Shown: positions 21,197 through 30,000 of the stretch, piece by piece
Layout: every line of letters begins with the position of its first letter
How positions within the stretch are numbered: the first letter of the stretch is position 1
Source of the DNA: Acidobacteriaceae bacterium
Lineage (GTDB): Bacteria > Acidobacteriota > Terriglobia > Terriglobales > Acidobacteriaceae
Direction of reading: 5' to 3'
Length of the DNA stretch: 44,084 bases
Assembly (NCBI GenBank): GCA_003134655.1
Contig: PLBY01000039.1
Span: 1-44,084 of the forward strand
Position numbers and translations under genes: made by a program
The notes under the pieces: model-generated
What the model saw: the letters and a program-made list of their open reading frames with translations, nothing else
Told to the model about the DNA's origin: nothing
Databases searched by the model: none

Positions 21197-21224
21197 AGTA
21201 GAGCAATCTTAAAAGAATCACCCG

Positions 21225-21263
21225 AACCCACCGCCAGAAGCAATCTGGCGGTGGGTTTTTCTT
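21225..21263 (+). terminator. Attenuator terminator before lysC
   Basis: A perfect 13-bp stem AACCCACCGCCAG / CTGGCGGTGGGTT (21225-21237 and 21245-21257) with a 7-nt loop, running into TTTTTCTTT. It lies 28 nt after the leader stop and 24 nt before the lysC ATG. Its 5' arm is also complementary to the CTGG..GG..GGG segment in the leader ORF (21176-21187), giving an alternative antiterminator pairing. The stem nearly matches that before the sulfite reductase operon. Confidence 0.85.
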
Positions 21264-21286
21264 TGCGCTAAAAAGGGGAGGACATT

Positions 21287-22732
21287 ATGAGCGGAGTGCA
21301 GCGACAAAGCAGATTCGAGCGAAGCGATGATGTGGTGGTGATGAAGTTTGGGGGCACGTCGGTGGAAGACGCATCTGCCATTCGCCGCCTCATCGGCATC
21401 GTGCAAAGCAGACTCGGCTCGCGACCAGTGGTCGTAGTGAGTGCGCTGGCAAGAGTCACTGACCAACTGCTGGAGGCAGGAAACGCGGCAGCGGCGGGGC
21501 ATCTCGGCTCAGCGCTTGCCATCGTAAGGAGCATTTATGTTCGGCATGAGCAACTGGCGGATTCTCAGGTCGATGAACACGGGTATAGCGCTCTCGATGG
21601 CGAACTGCGCGGCGAGTTCCGGGAATTGGAATCGCTGCTGCATGATCTGGAAACCTCGCGGCAACTGGACCTCAAATCGCAGGACCATTTGCTGGGCTTC
21701 GGGGAATGCTTCTCCAGTAGGCTGGTCAAAGAAGCCCTGTGCCAGGCAGGAATCAGCGCAGCGCATGTGGACGCCAGATCGTGCATCGTCACCGACGCTC
21801 GCCACGGCCAGGCGAGTCCGGTGTGGGATGTGACCGAGCAGCGACTGCAGGAGAGGGTGAGTCCATTGTTGGAAACCGGCCGGGTGCCAGTGCTGGGCGG
21901 GTTCATCGCGTCCACGTGCGATGGCGTGCCCACGACTTTGGGCCGGGGCGGATCTGACTTCAGCGCTGCGATCGTGGGCGCGGCGCTGTGTGCCGCAAGA
22001 CTGGAGATCTGGACGGACGTCGACGGCATCATGACGACTGATCCCAAGCTTTGCTCTGACGCTCGCGTGATCCGCAAGATGAGTTTTGATGAAGCCGCGC
22101 AGCTAGCGCACTTTGGAACGAAAGTGCTGCATCCCGCGACGCTGGCGCCGGCGATGCGCGAGAATATCCCGGTTCATGTTCTGAATTCAAGACGACCGGA
22201 TGGCGAAGGCACGGAAATTCTGGCGCGAGCAAAAAGCGGCAATCTGGTAAGCGCCATCACCGCGAAGAGGAACGTAGCCGCAGTTGAGATTGAGTGCGCG
22301 CAAGGAGTGGACTCAGAACTTTTGCGCTCCGTCTATGCCGTGTTCGACCGGCACTCTTGCTCGGTAGATGTGATGGCAACCTCTCTCCGGCGCATGTCGT
22401 TGCTGGTAGGTTCGACGACTGCTTTGCCCGCGATAGCTGCAGATCTTCGCGGTGTGGCTGAGCTGCGGTGGGAAAATCACAAAGCGCTGGTGTGCCTTGT
22501 GGGAGAAACGATTCGAAGACATCCGGACGTGGCCAGCCGTGTCTTCGCAGCGGTGTCAGATATGGACGTGCGCGTGTTTTGTCAGGGCGCCTCTGACCGG
22601 ACGATTTCTTTTCTGGTGGAAGAATCGAAGGTCGAAGAGTCGGTGCAGCGCCTACACGGAATCTTCTTCCCCCAGCGCGAACCCGTGCGCGACTGGGGTG
22701 GGATTTCCAGCGCATTCTGCCAGGCGGGTTGA
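21287..22732 (+). CDS. lysC: Aspartate kinase
   Basis: A 481-residue monofunctional aspartokinase, phosphorylating aspartate at the entry to lysine, threonine, methionine and isoleucine synthesis. The kinase domain begins VVVMKFGGTSVEDAS (K20 in KFGGTS) and includes GRGGSDFSAAIVGAAL and the aspartate/ATP region WTDVDGIMTTDPK. Tandem ACT domains follow from about residue 320 (VAAVEIECAQGV... and LVCLVGETIRRHPDVASRVF), where lysine or threonine would bind. ATG 21287 is preceded by GGGGAGG. It is single in its unit, downstream of the Thr/Ile leader and terminator, so it is probably controlled both by attenuation and feedback inhibition. Its end is 13 nt from the convergent cysH stop with no terminator between. 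Confidence 0.93.
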   Translation: MSGVQRQSRFERSDDVVVMKFGGTSVEDASAIRRLIGIVQSRLGSRPVVVVSALARVTDQLLEAGNAAAAGHLGSALAIVRSIYVRHEQLADSQVDEHGYSALDGELRGEFRELESLLHDLETSRQLDLKSQDHLLGFGECFSSRLVKEALCQAGISAAHVDARSCIVTDARHGQASPVWDVTEQRLQERVSPLLETGRVPVLGGFIASTCDGVPTTLGRGGSDFSAAIVGAALCAARLEIWTDVDGIMTTDPKLCSDARVIRKMSFDEAAQLAHFGTKVLHPATLAPAMRENIPVHVLNSRRPDGEGTEILARAKSGNLVSAITAKRNVAAVEIECAQGVDSELLRSVYAVFDRHSCSVDVMATSLRRMSLLVGSTTALPAIAADLRGVAELRWENHKALVCLVGETIRRHPDVASRVFAAVSDMDVRVFCQGASDRTISFLVEESKVEESVQRLHGIFFPQREPVRDWGGISSAFCQAG

Positions 22733-22745
22733 GCGGAGCGCAGAC

Positions 22746-23507
22746 TCAGTTGCCGAGCTTAGCCGCTTTCGACGCGCCCGCCGTTGAGCCTGGCATGGGT
22801 TCAATGATGTGCAGGCCGCACTCGGTCTTGGCGAATCCCGGCCAACGACCGGCTCGCGGATCTTCTCCCGGCCTGACTGCGCGCGTGCAATGCGTGCAGC
22901 CAATGCTGGGATAATCCTGATTGTGCAATTCGTTGTACGGAACATCGTGATCATGGATGTAACGCCACACCTGCTTCGACGTCCAATCGACCATCGGGTT
23001 GATCTTCACCAATCCAAACTTGCCGTCCCATTCGATGCGGTGTGCGGTGGAACGGACCGAGGTCTGATCGCGTCGAATACTCGTGATCCAGGCGCTCAGT
23101 TCGCCGAGGTTGCGGCGGAGCGGCTCTACTTTCCGCAAGCTGCAGCAGAGGTCCGGGTCCCTCGTCCACAGCGCGGTTCCGTGAGTGCGCTCTTGCTCCT
23201 CGGGCGAAAGGACGGAGTAAACCTTTTCGATCGCGATGCCATACTTTTCTTCGATCCGGTCCATCAGGTTGTAGGTCTCGGGGAACAGGAATTCCGTGTC
23301 GATCGTAAACAGGCGGAAATCCTTGCGAACGCGCGAAGCCATATCGATCAGCACCATACCCTCGGCGCCGAAGGCAGACGAAATGGCGACGCGGTCTCCG
23401 AAGGTGTCAAACGCCCAGGCTAATGCACGCTGCGGCGTCCAACTCTCTGCGGCATGCTGAATCTCTGCGATCTGATCTTGGATGTGCTCCTGAATCTGGT
23501 TCTTCAC
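22746..23507 (-). CDS. cysH: APS/PAPS reductase, iron-sulfur type
   Basis: A 253-residue thioredoxin-dependent reductase turning activated sulfate into sulfite. The nucleotide-binding segment SSAFGAEG is at 43-50. The [4Fe-4S] ligands are C121-C122 and C204-x2-C207, which mark the type using adenylyl sulfate (often also PAPS) rather than the cluster-free E. coli PAPS enzyme. The catalytic Cys is C230 in KTECGLH. It starts at GTG 23505-23507, overlapping the methyltransferase stop in GTGA. Last gene of the sulfite reductase operon, so its product sulfite feeds the first gene's enzyme. Sulfate adenylyltransferase genes are not in the window. Confidence 0.94.
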   Translation of the reverse strand: MKNQIQEHIQDQIAEIQHAAESWTPQRALAWAFDTFGDRVAISSAFGAEGMVLIDMASRVRKDFRLFTIDTEFLFPETYNLMDRIEEKYGIAIEKVYSVLSPEEQERTHGTALWTRDPDLCCSLRKVEPLRRNLGELSAWITSIRRDQTSVRSTAHRIEWDGKFGLVKINPMVDWTSKQVWRYIHDHDVPYNELHNQDYPSIGCTHCTRAVRPGEDPRAGRWPGFAKTECGLHIIEPMPGSTAGASKAAKLGN

Positions 23508-24331
23508 TGGAGGGGCTCCTCATTTGTCCCGAAGTCTGATGTGGCGAATCGTGCAGCAGGGATAGCACTGTCATTGACCGCAGAAGTCTGCGGCGCACTG
23601 AAATGCTGTACGAGAGAAACGGGGTCCGCAAAGCGGACGACTTCGCCGACAACCAGCAGAGTTGGTGCTGCGAGTTTCGGCGAGCCGTGCAACTCGGTGA
23701 TCGTGGAACGGTGCGTCTGCTGTTGGGGAGTGGTGGCACGAGAAATAACGGCACACGGCGTATCGCCGGCAAGGCCAGCCGCGCGCAACTTCGCTGCGAC
23801 CTCAGAGTAGTTCTGCCCGGGCATGTAGATCACCAGCGTCGCGCCGCTTCCGGCCAGTTTGCTCCAGTTCGCAGCTTCGCTTCCCGAAGCTTGATGCGCC
23901 GTAATGAACACGAGAGCTGACGACGCCCGGCGGTGAGTCAGCGGAATTTGCGCGACGGCTGCAGCGCCCATGGCGGAAGTCACACCCGGGACAATCTCGA
24001 AGGGAATGTTGGCCCGGCGCAGCTCTTCGATTTCTTCCCCAGCTCGTCCGAAGATAAGCGGGTCGCCGCTCTTCAGCCTGACGACGCGCAATCCGGAGTC
24101 GGCAAGAGCAACCATCAGGAAGTTGATTTCCTCCTGCAGGATCTTCTTCTTTCCGCAGCGCTTGCCGACATTGTGAACTTGGGCGGTTGGCGGGATGAGT
24201 TTCAAAATCTCAGGAGCGACGAGGTCGTCGTACAGCACGGCGTCGGCCGTTTTCAGCACACGCAACGCTTTCAGCGTGAGCAACTCCGGATCGCCCGGCC
24301 CGGCACCGACGAGATAGACTTTCCCCTTCAT
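23504..24331 (-). CDS. cobA: Uroporphyrinogen-III C-methyltransferase
   Basis: A 275-residue SAM-dependent methyltransferase making precorrin-2, the precursor of siroheme. The family blocks are clear: VYLVGAGPGDPELLTLKA at the N-terminus, VRLKSGDPLIFGRAGEE, EIVPGVTSAMGAAA and PLTHR, ending with SRATTPQQQTH and LVVGEVV. It lacks the CysG N-terminal dehydrogenase/ferrochelatase part, which is supplied by the preceding separate gene. ATG 24329-24331 overlaps that gene's TGA (ATGA). The C-terminal ~35 residues past the core are low-complexity. In this operon it supplies siroheme for the sulfite reductase; the symbol could equally be sumT. Confidence 0.93.
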   Translation of the reverse strand: MKGKVYLVGAGPGDPELLTLKALRVLKTADAVLYDDLVAPEILKLIPPTAQVHNVGKRCGKKKILQEEINFLMVALADSGLRVVRLKSGDPLIFGRAGEEIEELRRANIPFEIVPGVTSAMGAAAVAQIPLTHRRASSALVFITAHQASGSEAANWSKLAGSGATLVIYMPGQNYSEVAAKLRAAGLAGDTPCAVISRATTPQQQTHRSTITELHGSPKLAAPTLLVVGEVVRFADPVSLVQHFSAPQTSAVNDSAIPAARFATSDFGTNEEPLQ

Positions 24332-24948
24332 GCGCCCTCTCCTTTTGCAGCCAGTTCGGGCATCTCGGCCAGGGCCGCTTCGACTGCCTCCCTGCTCGCC
24401 AAGGAATGCAACAGCTCCAGCTTGCGTTCTTTGTCGAGATCGCTGGCAAGGATGAGTTTCCGAGTCTCGCCCAATTCCGACACCCATGAGGCGTATCCCG
24501 GTCCGAATTGCTTTTCGAGTTGCTGACGAATCTTCTGTGCCAGCGATGGACTCTGCCCGGCAGTTGAGACGGCAATCTGTAGATCGCCGCGACGCACGAT
24601 TGCGGGATAGAAGAAGTCACAGAGATCAGGGACGTCGACGACGTTGCAGAGCACTGCGCGTCGCTGCGCTTCGCGATAGACGCGCTCGTTCAAGGTGCGC
24701 GAATTGGTCGCGACGACAGCCAGAAACGCGCCGTCCATGTCTTCTGCCGAAAAGGCACGCAACTCGAGTTCGATCTTTCCGGCGCGTGCCCATTCGCGGA
24801 CCGCAGGGCTCGCATCCAGGGAAACAACGCGAACGCGCGCGCCCGTCTCGAGCAAGCCGCCGATCTTGGATTCGCCAACTTTGCCGGCGCCTACAACCAG
24901 GCACTGCTTCCCTTCCAGCTTCAGAAACATTGGAAACAAGCTAGTCAC
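24328..24948 (-). CDS. Precorrin-2 dehydrogenase / sirohydrochlorin ferrochelatase
   Basis: A 206-residue Met8/YlnF/CysG-N-like protein that oxidises precorrin-2 to sirohydrochlorin with NAD and may insert iron to give siroheme. The Rossmann start is FLKLEGKQCLVVGAGKVGESK; then LAVVATNSRTLNERVYREA, LCNVVDVPDLCDFFYPAIV and ISTAGQSP-type blocks (here AVSTAGQSPSLAQKIRQQLE) mark the family. The frame is open to 25101 inside the sulfite reductase gene, but GTG 24946-24948 has AGGAGG 5-6 nt upstream and overlaps the sulfite reductase stop in GTGACTAG. Second gene of the operon, upstream of the methyltransferase, together forming a split CysG. Confidence 0.92.
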   Translation of the reverse strand: MTSLFPMFLKLEGKQCLVVGAGKVGESKIGGLLETGARVRVVSLDASPAVREWARAGKIELELRAFSAEDMDGAFLAVVATNSRTLNERVYREAQRRAVLCNVVDVPDLCDFFYPAIVRRGDLQIAVSTAGQSPSLAQKIRQQLEKQFGPGYASWVSELGETRKLILASDLDKERKLELLHSLASREAVEAALAEMPELAAKGEGA

Positions 24949-26656
24949 CGAGCCCTCCTGCTTGAGCCAGACTGCGAGTCGAATCCGGTAAATCGCGAGC
25001 CACTGCCGCCAGCGCTTCTCCGGCCAGAAGTTCGCGCAACTCTGTATCGCTGTGGCGAGCAAAGAAGCGGCGCAGATTCTCTCCCGGTTCGCGCTGGGCA
25101 AGATATCGACCTAACAACCGTTCGAGCGCGTCCGGCACCTCGGTGGCGGCGCAACGATAGCCAACTGGACGCGCGGTACCTTGATGCAAACCAAGGGCTC
25201 CCCCCACGCAAAAGTAGTAGGCATCGACCATGCGGTCTTGAACTTTGATCTTCTTGCCTTCGATGCCGATGTCGGCGATCCAGTGCTGTCCGCAACTGTT
25301 GGGGCATCCAGTAACGTGAAGCTTCAGATGCTGATCGAATCCGGGCAATCGTTCTTCCAGTTCTTCGACCAACCATCGGGAAAAGCTCTTCGTTTCGGTG
25401 ATGGCGAGTTTGCAGAATTCCGTGCCGCTGCATGCCACCGTGCCCCGCCAGAAAGCGGAGCCACCCACTTTCAAACCGATCGCGTCGAACTCCTTCGCCA
25501 GCGGTGCAGCGTTGAGCGTGGGCACATTCACAACGAGGAGGTTCTGCATGTTCGTGGCGCGCAACTCGCCGCCGGCGTAGCGATCGGCAAGATCTGCCGC
25601 CGCTTGCATCTGCTCCGCCGTGATTCGGCCGCGAAGTGCCACCGCTCCCACATACGAAAGACCAGACTGCTTCTGCGCGTGGATGCCGACGTGGTCGCGA
25701 TAGACATCGTCGGGTGGGTGCTCCTCGACTGCCTCGTCAAGCTGGAATCCAATGCGGTCTTGCAACTCGCCGAGAAAACGGTCTGCAGTCCAACCATGGC
25801 GAAGGAAAAGGAATTTCAATCGAGCGCGCTCGCGATGTTCGCGCAGGACGTCGGAATCACGGAACAGTTCCGCGATGCCTTTGACGACCGGCACAACCTG
25901 GTTCCAGCGGACAAACGCGTTCAATCGAGCTCCGAGGTACGGTTCTGTCGAAAGTCCGCCGGCGACTCGAAGGGAGAATCCCACTTCTGGCTTTCCGCCG
26001 ATCGTGCGGGTGATCGCCGTCAAGCCAACGTCATTGATTTCCGGATAGGGGCACCAGACTTGGCATCCAGTGATCGAGATTTTGAACTTGCGCGGCAGGT
26101 TGTAGAAGTCGGCATTGCCCGCCAGCAGTTGCGAAGCTTCCATGACCAGCGGCGAGGCGTCAACGATTTCGTCCGCGTCCACGCTGGCGACCGGGCATCC
26201 GGTCACGTTGCGCACCACATCGCCGCACGCGCCAGTTGTGTCCAGTCCGACCCGCCACAGTCCGTCGAGTACTTCGGGCAGCGATTCGATGGTGACCCAG
26301 TGCAATTGAATATTCTGACGAACCGTAAGATCAGCAATGCCATTGGCGTGAAGGCGGGTGAGGTCGGCGATGGCGCGCAGTTGGCGGGAAGTCATCATGC
26401 CGTTGGGAATGCGGATGCGCACCATGAAGCGCTGGAGGGCGCGGCCCACGCCATTTGTGCCGCCGGTGACTCCGGCGCCATCTCCCTGGGTGTATACGCC
26501 CCACCAGCGGAAATAGGTTCCAATCCATTCGGGTGGGATAGATTCAAATCCCTCGCGGGCGAAGCGCCGGATTTCTTCCAGCCCTTCCCAAGGATTCATC
26601 GCGCGCTTCAGGCGCTCGACTCTTTGTGCCGTGGTCTCGTTGGCTGCGTTTGTCAT
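24941..26656 (-). CDS. Siroheme [4Fe-4S] sulfite reductase (ferredoxin-type)
   Basis: A 571-residue assimilatory reductase of the NirA/SirA group, reducing sulfite to sulfide with six electrons. The siroheme/[4Fe-4S] ligands are C409-x5-C415 (ACSGTEFCKLAI) and C451-x3-C455 (TGCPNSCG). Two ferrodoxin-like halves are seen: NGMMTSRQLRAIADLTRLHA ... LTVRQNIQLHW near the N-terminus and the repeat AEQMQAAADLADRYAGGELRATNMQNLLV. Sequence alone cannot separate sulfite from nitrite, but siroheme genes and cysH in the same operon favour sulfite. No flavoprotein CysJ partner is present, so ferredoxin is the likely donor. ATG 26654-26656 lacks a strong ribosome site. It is preceded by the Cys leader and terminator. 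Confidence 0.92.
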   Translation of the reverse strand: MTNAANETTAQRVERLKRAMNPWEGLEEIRRFAREGFESIPPEWIGTYFRWWGVYTQGDGAGVTGGTNGVGRALQRFMVRIRIPNGMMTSRQLRAIADLTRLHANGIADLTVRQNIQLHWVTIESLPEVLDGLWRVGLDTTGACGDVVRNVTGCPVASVDADEIVDASPLVMEASQLLAGNADFYNLPRKFKISITGCQVWCPYPEINDVGLTAITRTIGGKPEVGFSLRVAGGLSTEPYLGARLNAFVRWNQVVPVVKGIAELFRDSDVLREHRERARLKFLFLRHGWTADRFLGELQDRIGFQLDEAVEEHPPDDVYRDHVGIHAQKQSGLSYVGAVALRGRITAEQMQAAADLADRYAGGELRATNMQNLLVVNVPTLNAAPLAKEFDAIGLKVGGSAFWRGTVACSGTEFCKLAITETKSFSRWLVEELEERLPGFDQHLKLHVTGCPNSCGQHWIADIGIEGKKIKVQDRMVDAYYFCVGGALGLHQGTARPVGYRCAATEVPDALERLLGRYLAQREPGENLRRFFARHSDTELRELLAGEALAAVARDLPDSTRSLAQAGGLGD

Positions 26657-26685
26657 AGAAGTAACGTCTGAAACTTCGTGTCCGG

Positions 26686-26727
26686 AAAATAAAAAACCCA
26701 CCGCCAGGATGATCTGGCGATGGGTTT
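26686..26727 (-). terminator. Attenuator terminator before the sulfite reductase operon
   Basis: On the minus strand a 14-bp stem AAACCCATCGCCAG / CTGGCGGTGGGTTT (one G-U pair; arms 26714-26727 and 26694-26707) with a 6-nt loop, followed by TTTATTTT. It lies 28 nt after the leader stop and 37 nt before the sulfite reductase ATG, so it would end transcription before the operon. Its 5' arm can pair instead with CTGGCG...GGG in the leader ORF (26772-26781). Confidence 0.88.
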
Positions 26728-26755
26728 TATGAGTGCCGGTGTTAAGAAAGAATTC

Positions 26756-26848
26756 TTAGGTCAGCAGCCTCCCCGCGCCAGTGCACACGCATGCACAACA
26801 ACAACAAGTGCAACAACACACCGCGCGAAGATTTTGGCTATCTGACAT
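26756..26848 (-). CDS. Cys-rich attenuator leader peptide of the sulfur operon
   Basis: A 30-codon ORF, ATG 26846-26848 to TAA 26756-26758, between a good promoter and a terminator. Nine of 30 residues are Cys: 11-13, 15-18, 20 and 22, giving CCCTCCCCACVC. Directly after the Cys run the bases CTGGCGCGGGG (26771-26781) are complementary to the 5' arm of the terminator (CGCCAG plus CCC), with a small internal loop. If Cys-tRNA is scarce, a ribosome stalled in the Cys run leaves that segment free to pair, blocking the terminator; if Cys is plentiful, the ribosome reads through and termination wins. The predicted transcript starts ~4 nt before the ATG and no ribosome site is visible, so translation is probably leaderless. 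Mechanism inferred from sequence. Confidence 0.85.
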   Translation of the reverse strand: MSDSQNLRAVCCCTCCCCACVCTGAGRLLT

Positions 26849-26858
26849 TCGAGTCTGA

Positions 26859-26887
26859 ATTCTAGGTTGAGCGGCTTCCCGCGTCAA
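26859..26887 (-). promoter_or_regulatory. Sigma70-type promoter of the Cys leader and sulfur operon
   Basis: TTGACG (26882-26887) and TAGAAT (26859-26864) on the minus strand, spaced exactly 17 nt. The predicted start at about 26852 lies only ~4 nt before the leader ATG. Confidence 0.75.
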
Positions 26888-27078
26888 CTAACTCACGTAA
26901 CAACTTCGATTCATAATTTGGATGGAAGGAATCATAATTTTTGCGGGATCGCGCGGACAGCCTGACCTGGCTGTAGAATCAGCGACTTAGGACTATCAAC
27001 AACTGTTGAGTGATAATCTGTGGTTACTGTGGCCAGAGGCTGTCACGGTCTGAACTCGCTTGGAAAGGTGCACTCTCG

Positions 27079-30000
27079 ATGAAGCGTTCCGCTCTCTTCT
27101 TATTACTCTTGGTTGTTCCATTTGCGGGTTTCACATTTTCCCAGACTTCTGGTGGTCCCGATCCTTATAAGGCAACGCTCGACCGACTGGAAACGCTGAC
27201 TCGTCAGGGCGAGGCGGAATGGCGTTTTCATGCCGATGTTCCTCATCCGGAAGATCCGGGGCTGAATGACTCCGATTGGGGCACGCTCACTGTAAAAAAT
27301 GTTTCCGGTCCGGGTGGAAGGAACGCGAACGAGGAGCACTGGACGGGAACCCGCGTGTTCCGCCGCTGGATTCAGATTCCCGAGAAGATCAGTGGCTACG
27401 CCACGCAAGGCTCCCGCGTGTCGATTGATCTGCGATTTGGGAATCCACAGGGTCTGATCATTACCGTCTTCTCGAACGGAGCGATTCTCTATCGCGGTAG
27501 CGATGACGATATTCTCCCGATGCTCTTGACCGAGAATGCGCAGCCCGGGCAGAAGTTCCTGATTGCAGCTCGGGTAGTCGGGGGAGATGGAGCGCAATCC
27601 GAATTCTTTCACAGTGAACTGATCATCGAACCGCCGCACACGCGACCTGATCCTGCGTTTCTGCGGATGGAACTTCTGTCTGCCCGCCCCATCATCGCAG
27701 CCTATGAAGAGGGAAAAGCCGAACGCCAGCAGCAATTGGAAGCGGCACTCAAGGCGATCGATTTCACGCCGCTTGAAAAAGGCGATCAGGCCGGCTTCGA
27801 TGCCTCGCTCAAGCAAGCACACGCCAAGCTAGAAGCGCTCAAGCCCTTTTTGCAGCAGTTCCACATTCGAATCGTGGGCAATTCGCACATCGACATGGCG
27901 TGGCTTTGGCCCTGGACCGAGACCGTCGAAGTCGTGCGCAATACCTTCCAGAGCGTGCTCGACTTGATGCGCGAATACCCGGATTTCAAGTTCACGATGT
28001 CGTCGGCGCGAACCTACGAATGGATGCAGGAAAAATATCCCGACCTCTTCCAGCAGATCGAAAAGCGCGTGAAGGAAGGGCGCTGGGAGATTATCGGCGG
28101 CATGTGGGTTGAGCCCGACCTGAATATGCCCGACGGAGAGTCGCTGGTGCGGCAGATTCTGGTGGGCAAGCGTTACTTTGAGAAGAATTTTGGCGTCGAC
28201 GTAAAGATCGGGTGGAATCCGGACTCGTTTGGATACAACTATCAGCTCCCGCAGATATACAAGAAGTCGGGAATGGATTATTTTGTCACGCAGAAGCTGC
28301 TCTGGGCTCACGAGTTCACCACGTTTCCGTACAAGCTGTTCTGGTGGCAGGCGCCGGATGGAAGCAAGCTGCTCACATATTTTCCGCATGATTACGCTGG
28401 TGGCGTCGATGCGGAGCCCCTCGCAACGGACCTCTCGATCTGGATGCCGTCGATCTATGGCAAGACCATCCCAGCCAAACCCGAGATGATGCATCTGTAC
28501 GGAGTGGGCGACCACGGTGGCGGGCCGACACGCATCATGCTCGATCATGCAGACCAATTGAGAGCGCCGGATGCGGTGTATCCGAAGCTTGAGTTCAGCT
28601 TCGCGCGTGATTTCTTTAGCGATCTGGAGAAGAAGTTGCCTAGCATGCAGGTTCCCACCTGGGATGGCGAACTCTACTTCGCCTACCACCGCGGAGTGTT
28701 TACTACCCAGGCAGAAACCAAGAGGAGAATCCGGCGTGCCGAGGAAAACGTGTTGAACGCCGAAAAGTTTGCGTCGTTGGCGTCGCTTTACGGGAAACCT
28801 TACCCGAACGATGGAATGGAGTTGACCTGGAAGAATCTGCTGTTCGATCACTTCCACGACATCATGCCGGGCTCTGGGATCGCGGTGAACTATCTGGACG
28901 CCAAGCGCAATCTGGAAAATGTGGACCGCGCCGCGAACGACGTGACGATGGGATCGCTACGCGAGATCGCTGCGCATGTGAACACGCAAGGCGAGGGAGT
29001 GCCGGTTTTGATTTTCAATTCCCTCTCGTGGCCACGGACGGAAGTGGCCGAGCTTGAGGCTCAGCTGCCGACACCAGCGCAACAGATTGAGGTTGTGGAC
29101 TCCGCGGGCAAGCCGGCGGAATCGCAACTGCTCTATCTCGATCCGGAGACACACCGCATTCACTTCTTATTGTTGGCAAATACGCCGGCGCTGGGATATC
29201 AGACCTATTTCGTGCGAGCTGCAAGCAAGGCGCCTGGGGTCCACTTGATGCTGAAGGCTTCCGCCGACACGCTGGAGAACGAATTCCTCCGCTTGAAGAT
29301 CGATCCGCAAACGGGGTGCATGACCAGCCTATTTGACAAGCGAAGCGGGACAGAGGCACTGGCTCCCGCCGAGACGGATACGGGCGGGTCGAAGACTTCG
29401 GTCTGCGGCAATCTGCTGCAGACTTTTGTCGACAAGCCCAAGCAATGGGACGCGTGGAATATCGACGCGGACTTCGAGAAGCAGCACTGGGATCTCAACA
29501 AGGCCGACGAAGTGAAGCTGACGGAGAGCGGCCCGTTGCGCGCGACGATCCAAGTCAAAAATCATTTTCAGAATTCGACATTCGTGCGAGACATCATCGT
29601 GTACGCGGGCGTGCCTCGCGTCGACGTGAAGATGATGGTGGAGTGGCATGAGAAGCACATTCTGCTGAAAGTGGCTTTCCCACTTAGTGCGCACAGTGAT
29701 AAAGCGGCGTTCGAGATTCCGTTTGGCTCAGTCGAGCGTCCAACTACTCGGAACACGCCCGCGGAACTGGCGCAGTTTGAAGTTCCGGCGCAGCGCTGGG
29801 CTGACATCTCCGACTCGAAGCACGGGTTCAGCCTGCTCAACGACTGCAAATACGGATATGACGCGAAGGGCAACGTGCTGCGCCTGTCGCTACTACGCTC
29901 GCCGGAATGGCCTGATCCACACGCCGACGAGGGCCATCACGAGTTCACATACTCTCTGTATCCGCACGGGGGAGGGTGGAAAAACGCGCTCACCATTCGT

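Noticed and set aside
21016..21201. A 61-codon frame across the lysC leader
   Set aside because: It begins inside the LysR terminator hairpin, lacks a ribosome site and is in a different frame from the Thr/Ile-rich ORF, which explains the region better.
21003..21286. Lysine riboswitch or T-box before lysC
   Set aside because: No long conserved multi-helix aptamer or T-box sequence is seen; a codon-rich ORF plus terminator suffices.
25181..26671. A 496-codon plus-strand open frame opposite sulfite reductase
   Set aside because: It is the antisense shadow of a strongly recognisable gene; high GC and codon bias keep the opposite frame open. Its translation matches no family and has no ribosome site.
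26686..26880. SAM riboswitch before the sulfite reductase operon
   Set aside because: The space between promoter and terminator is filled by the Cys-rich ORF, with no aptamer-like helices recognised.
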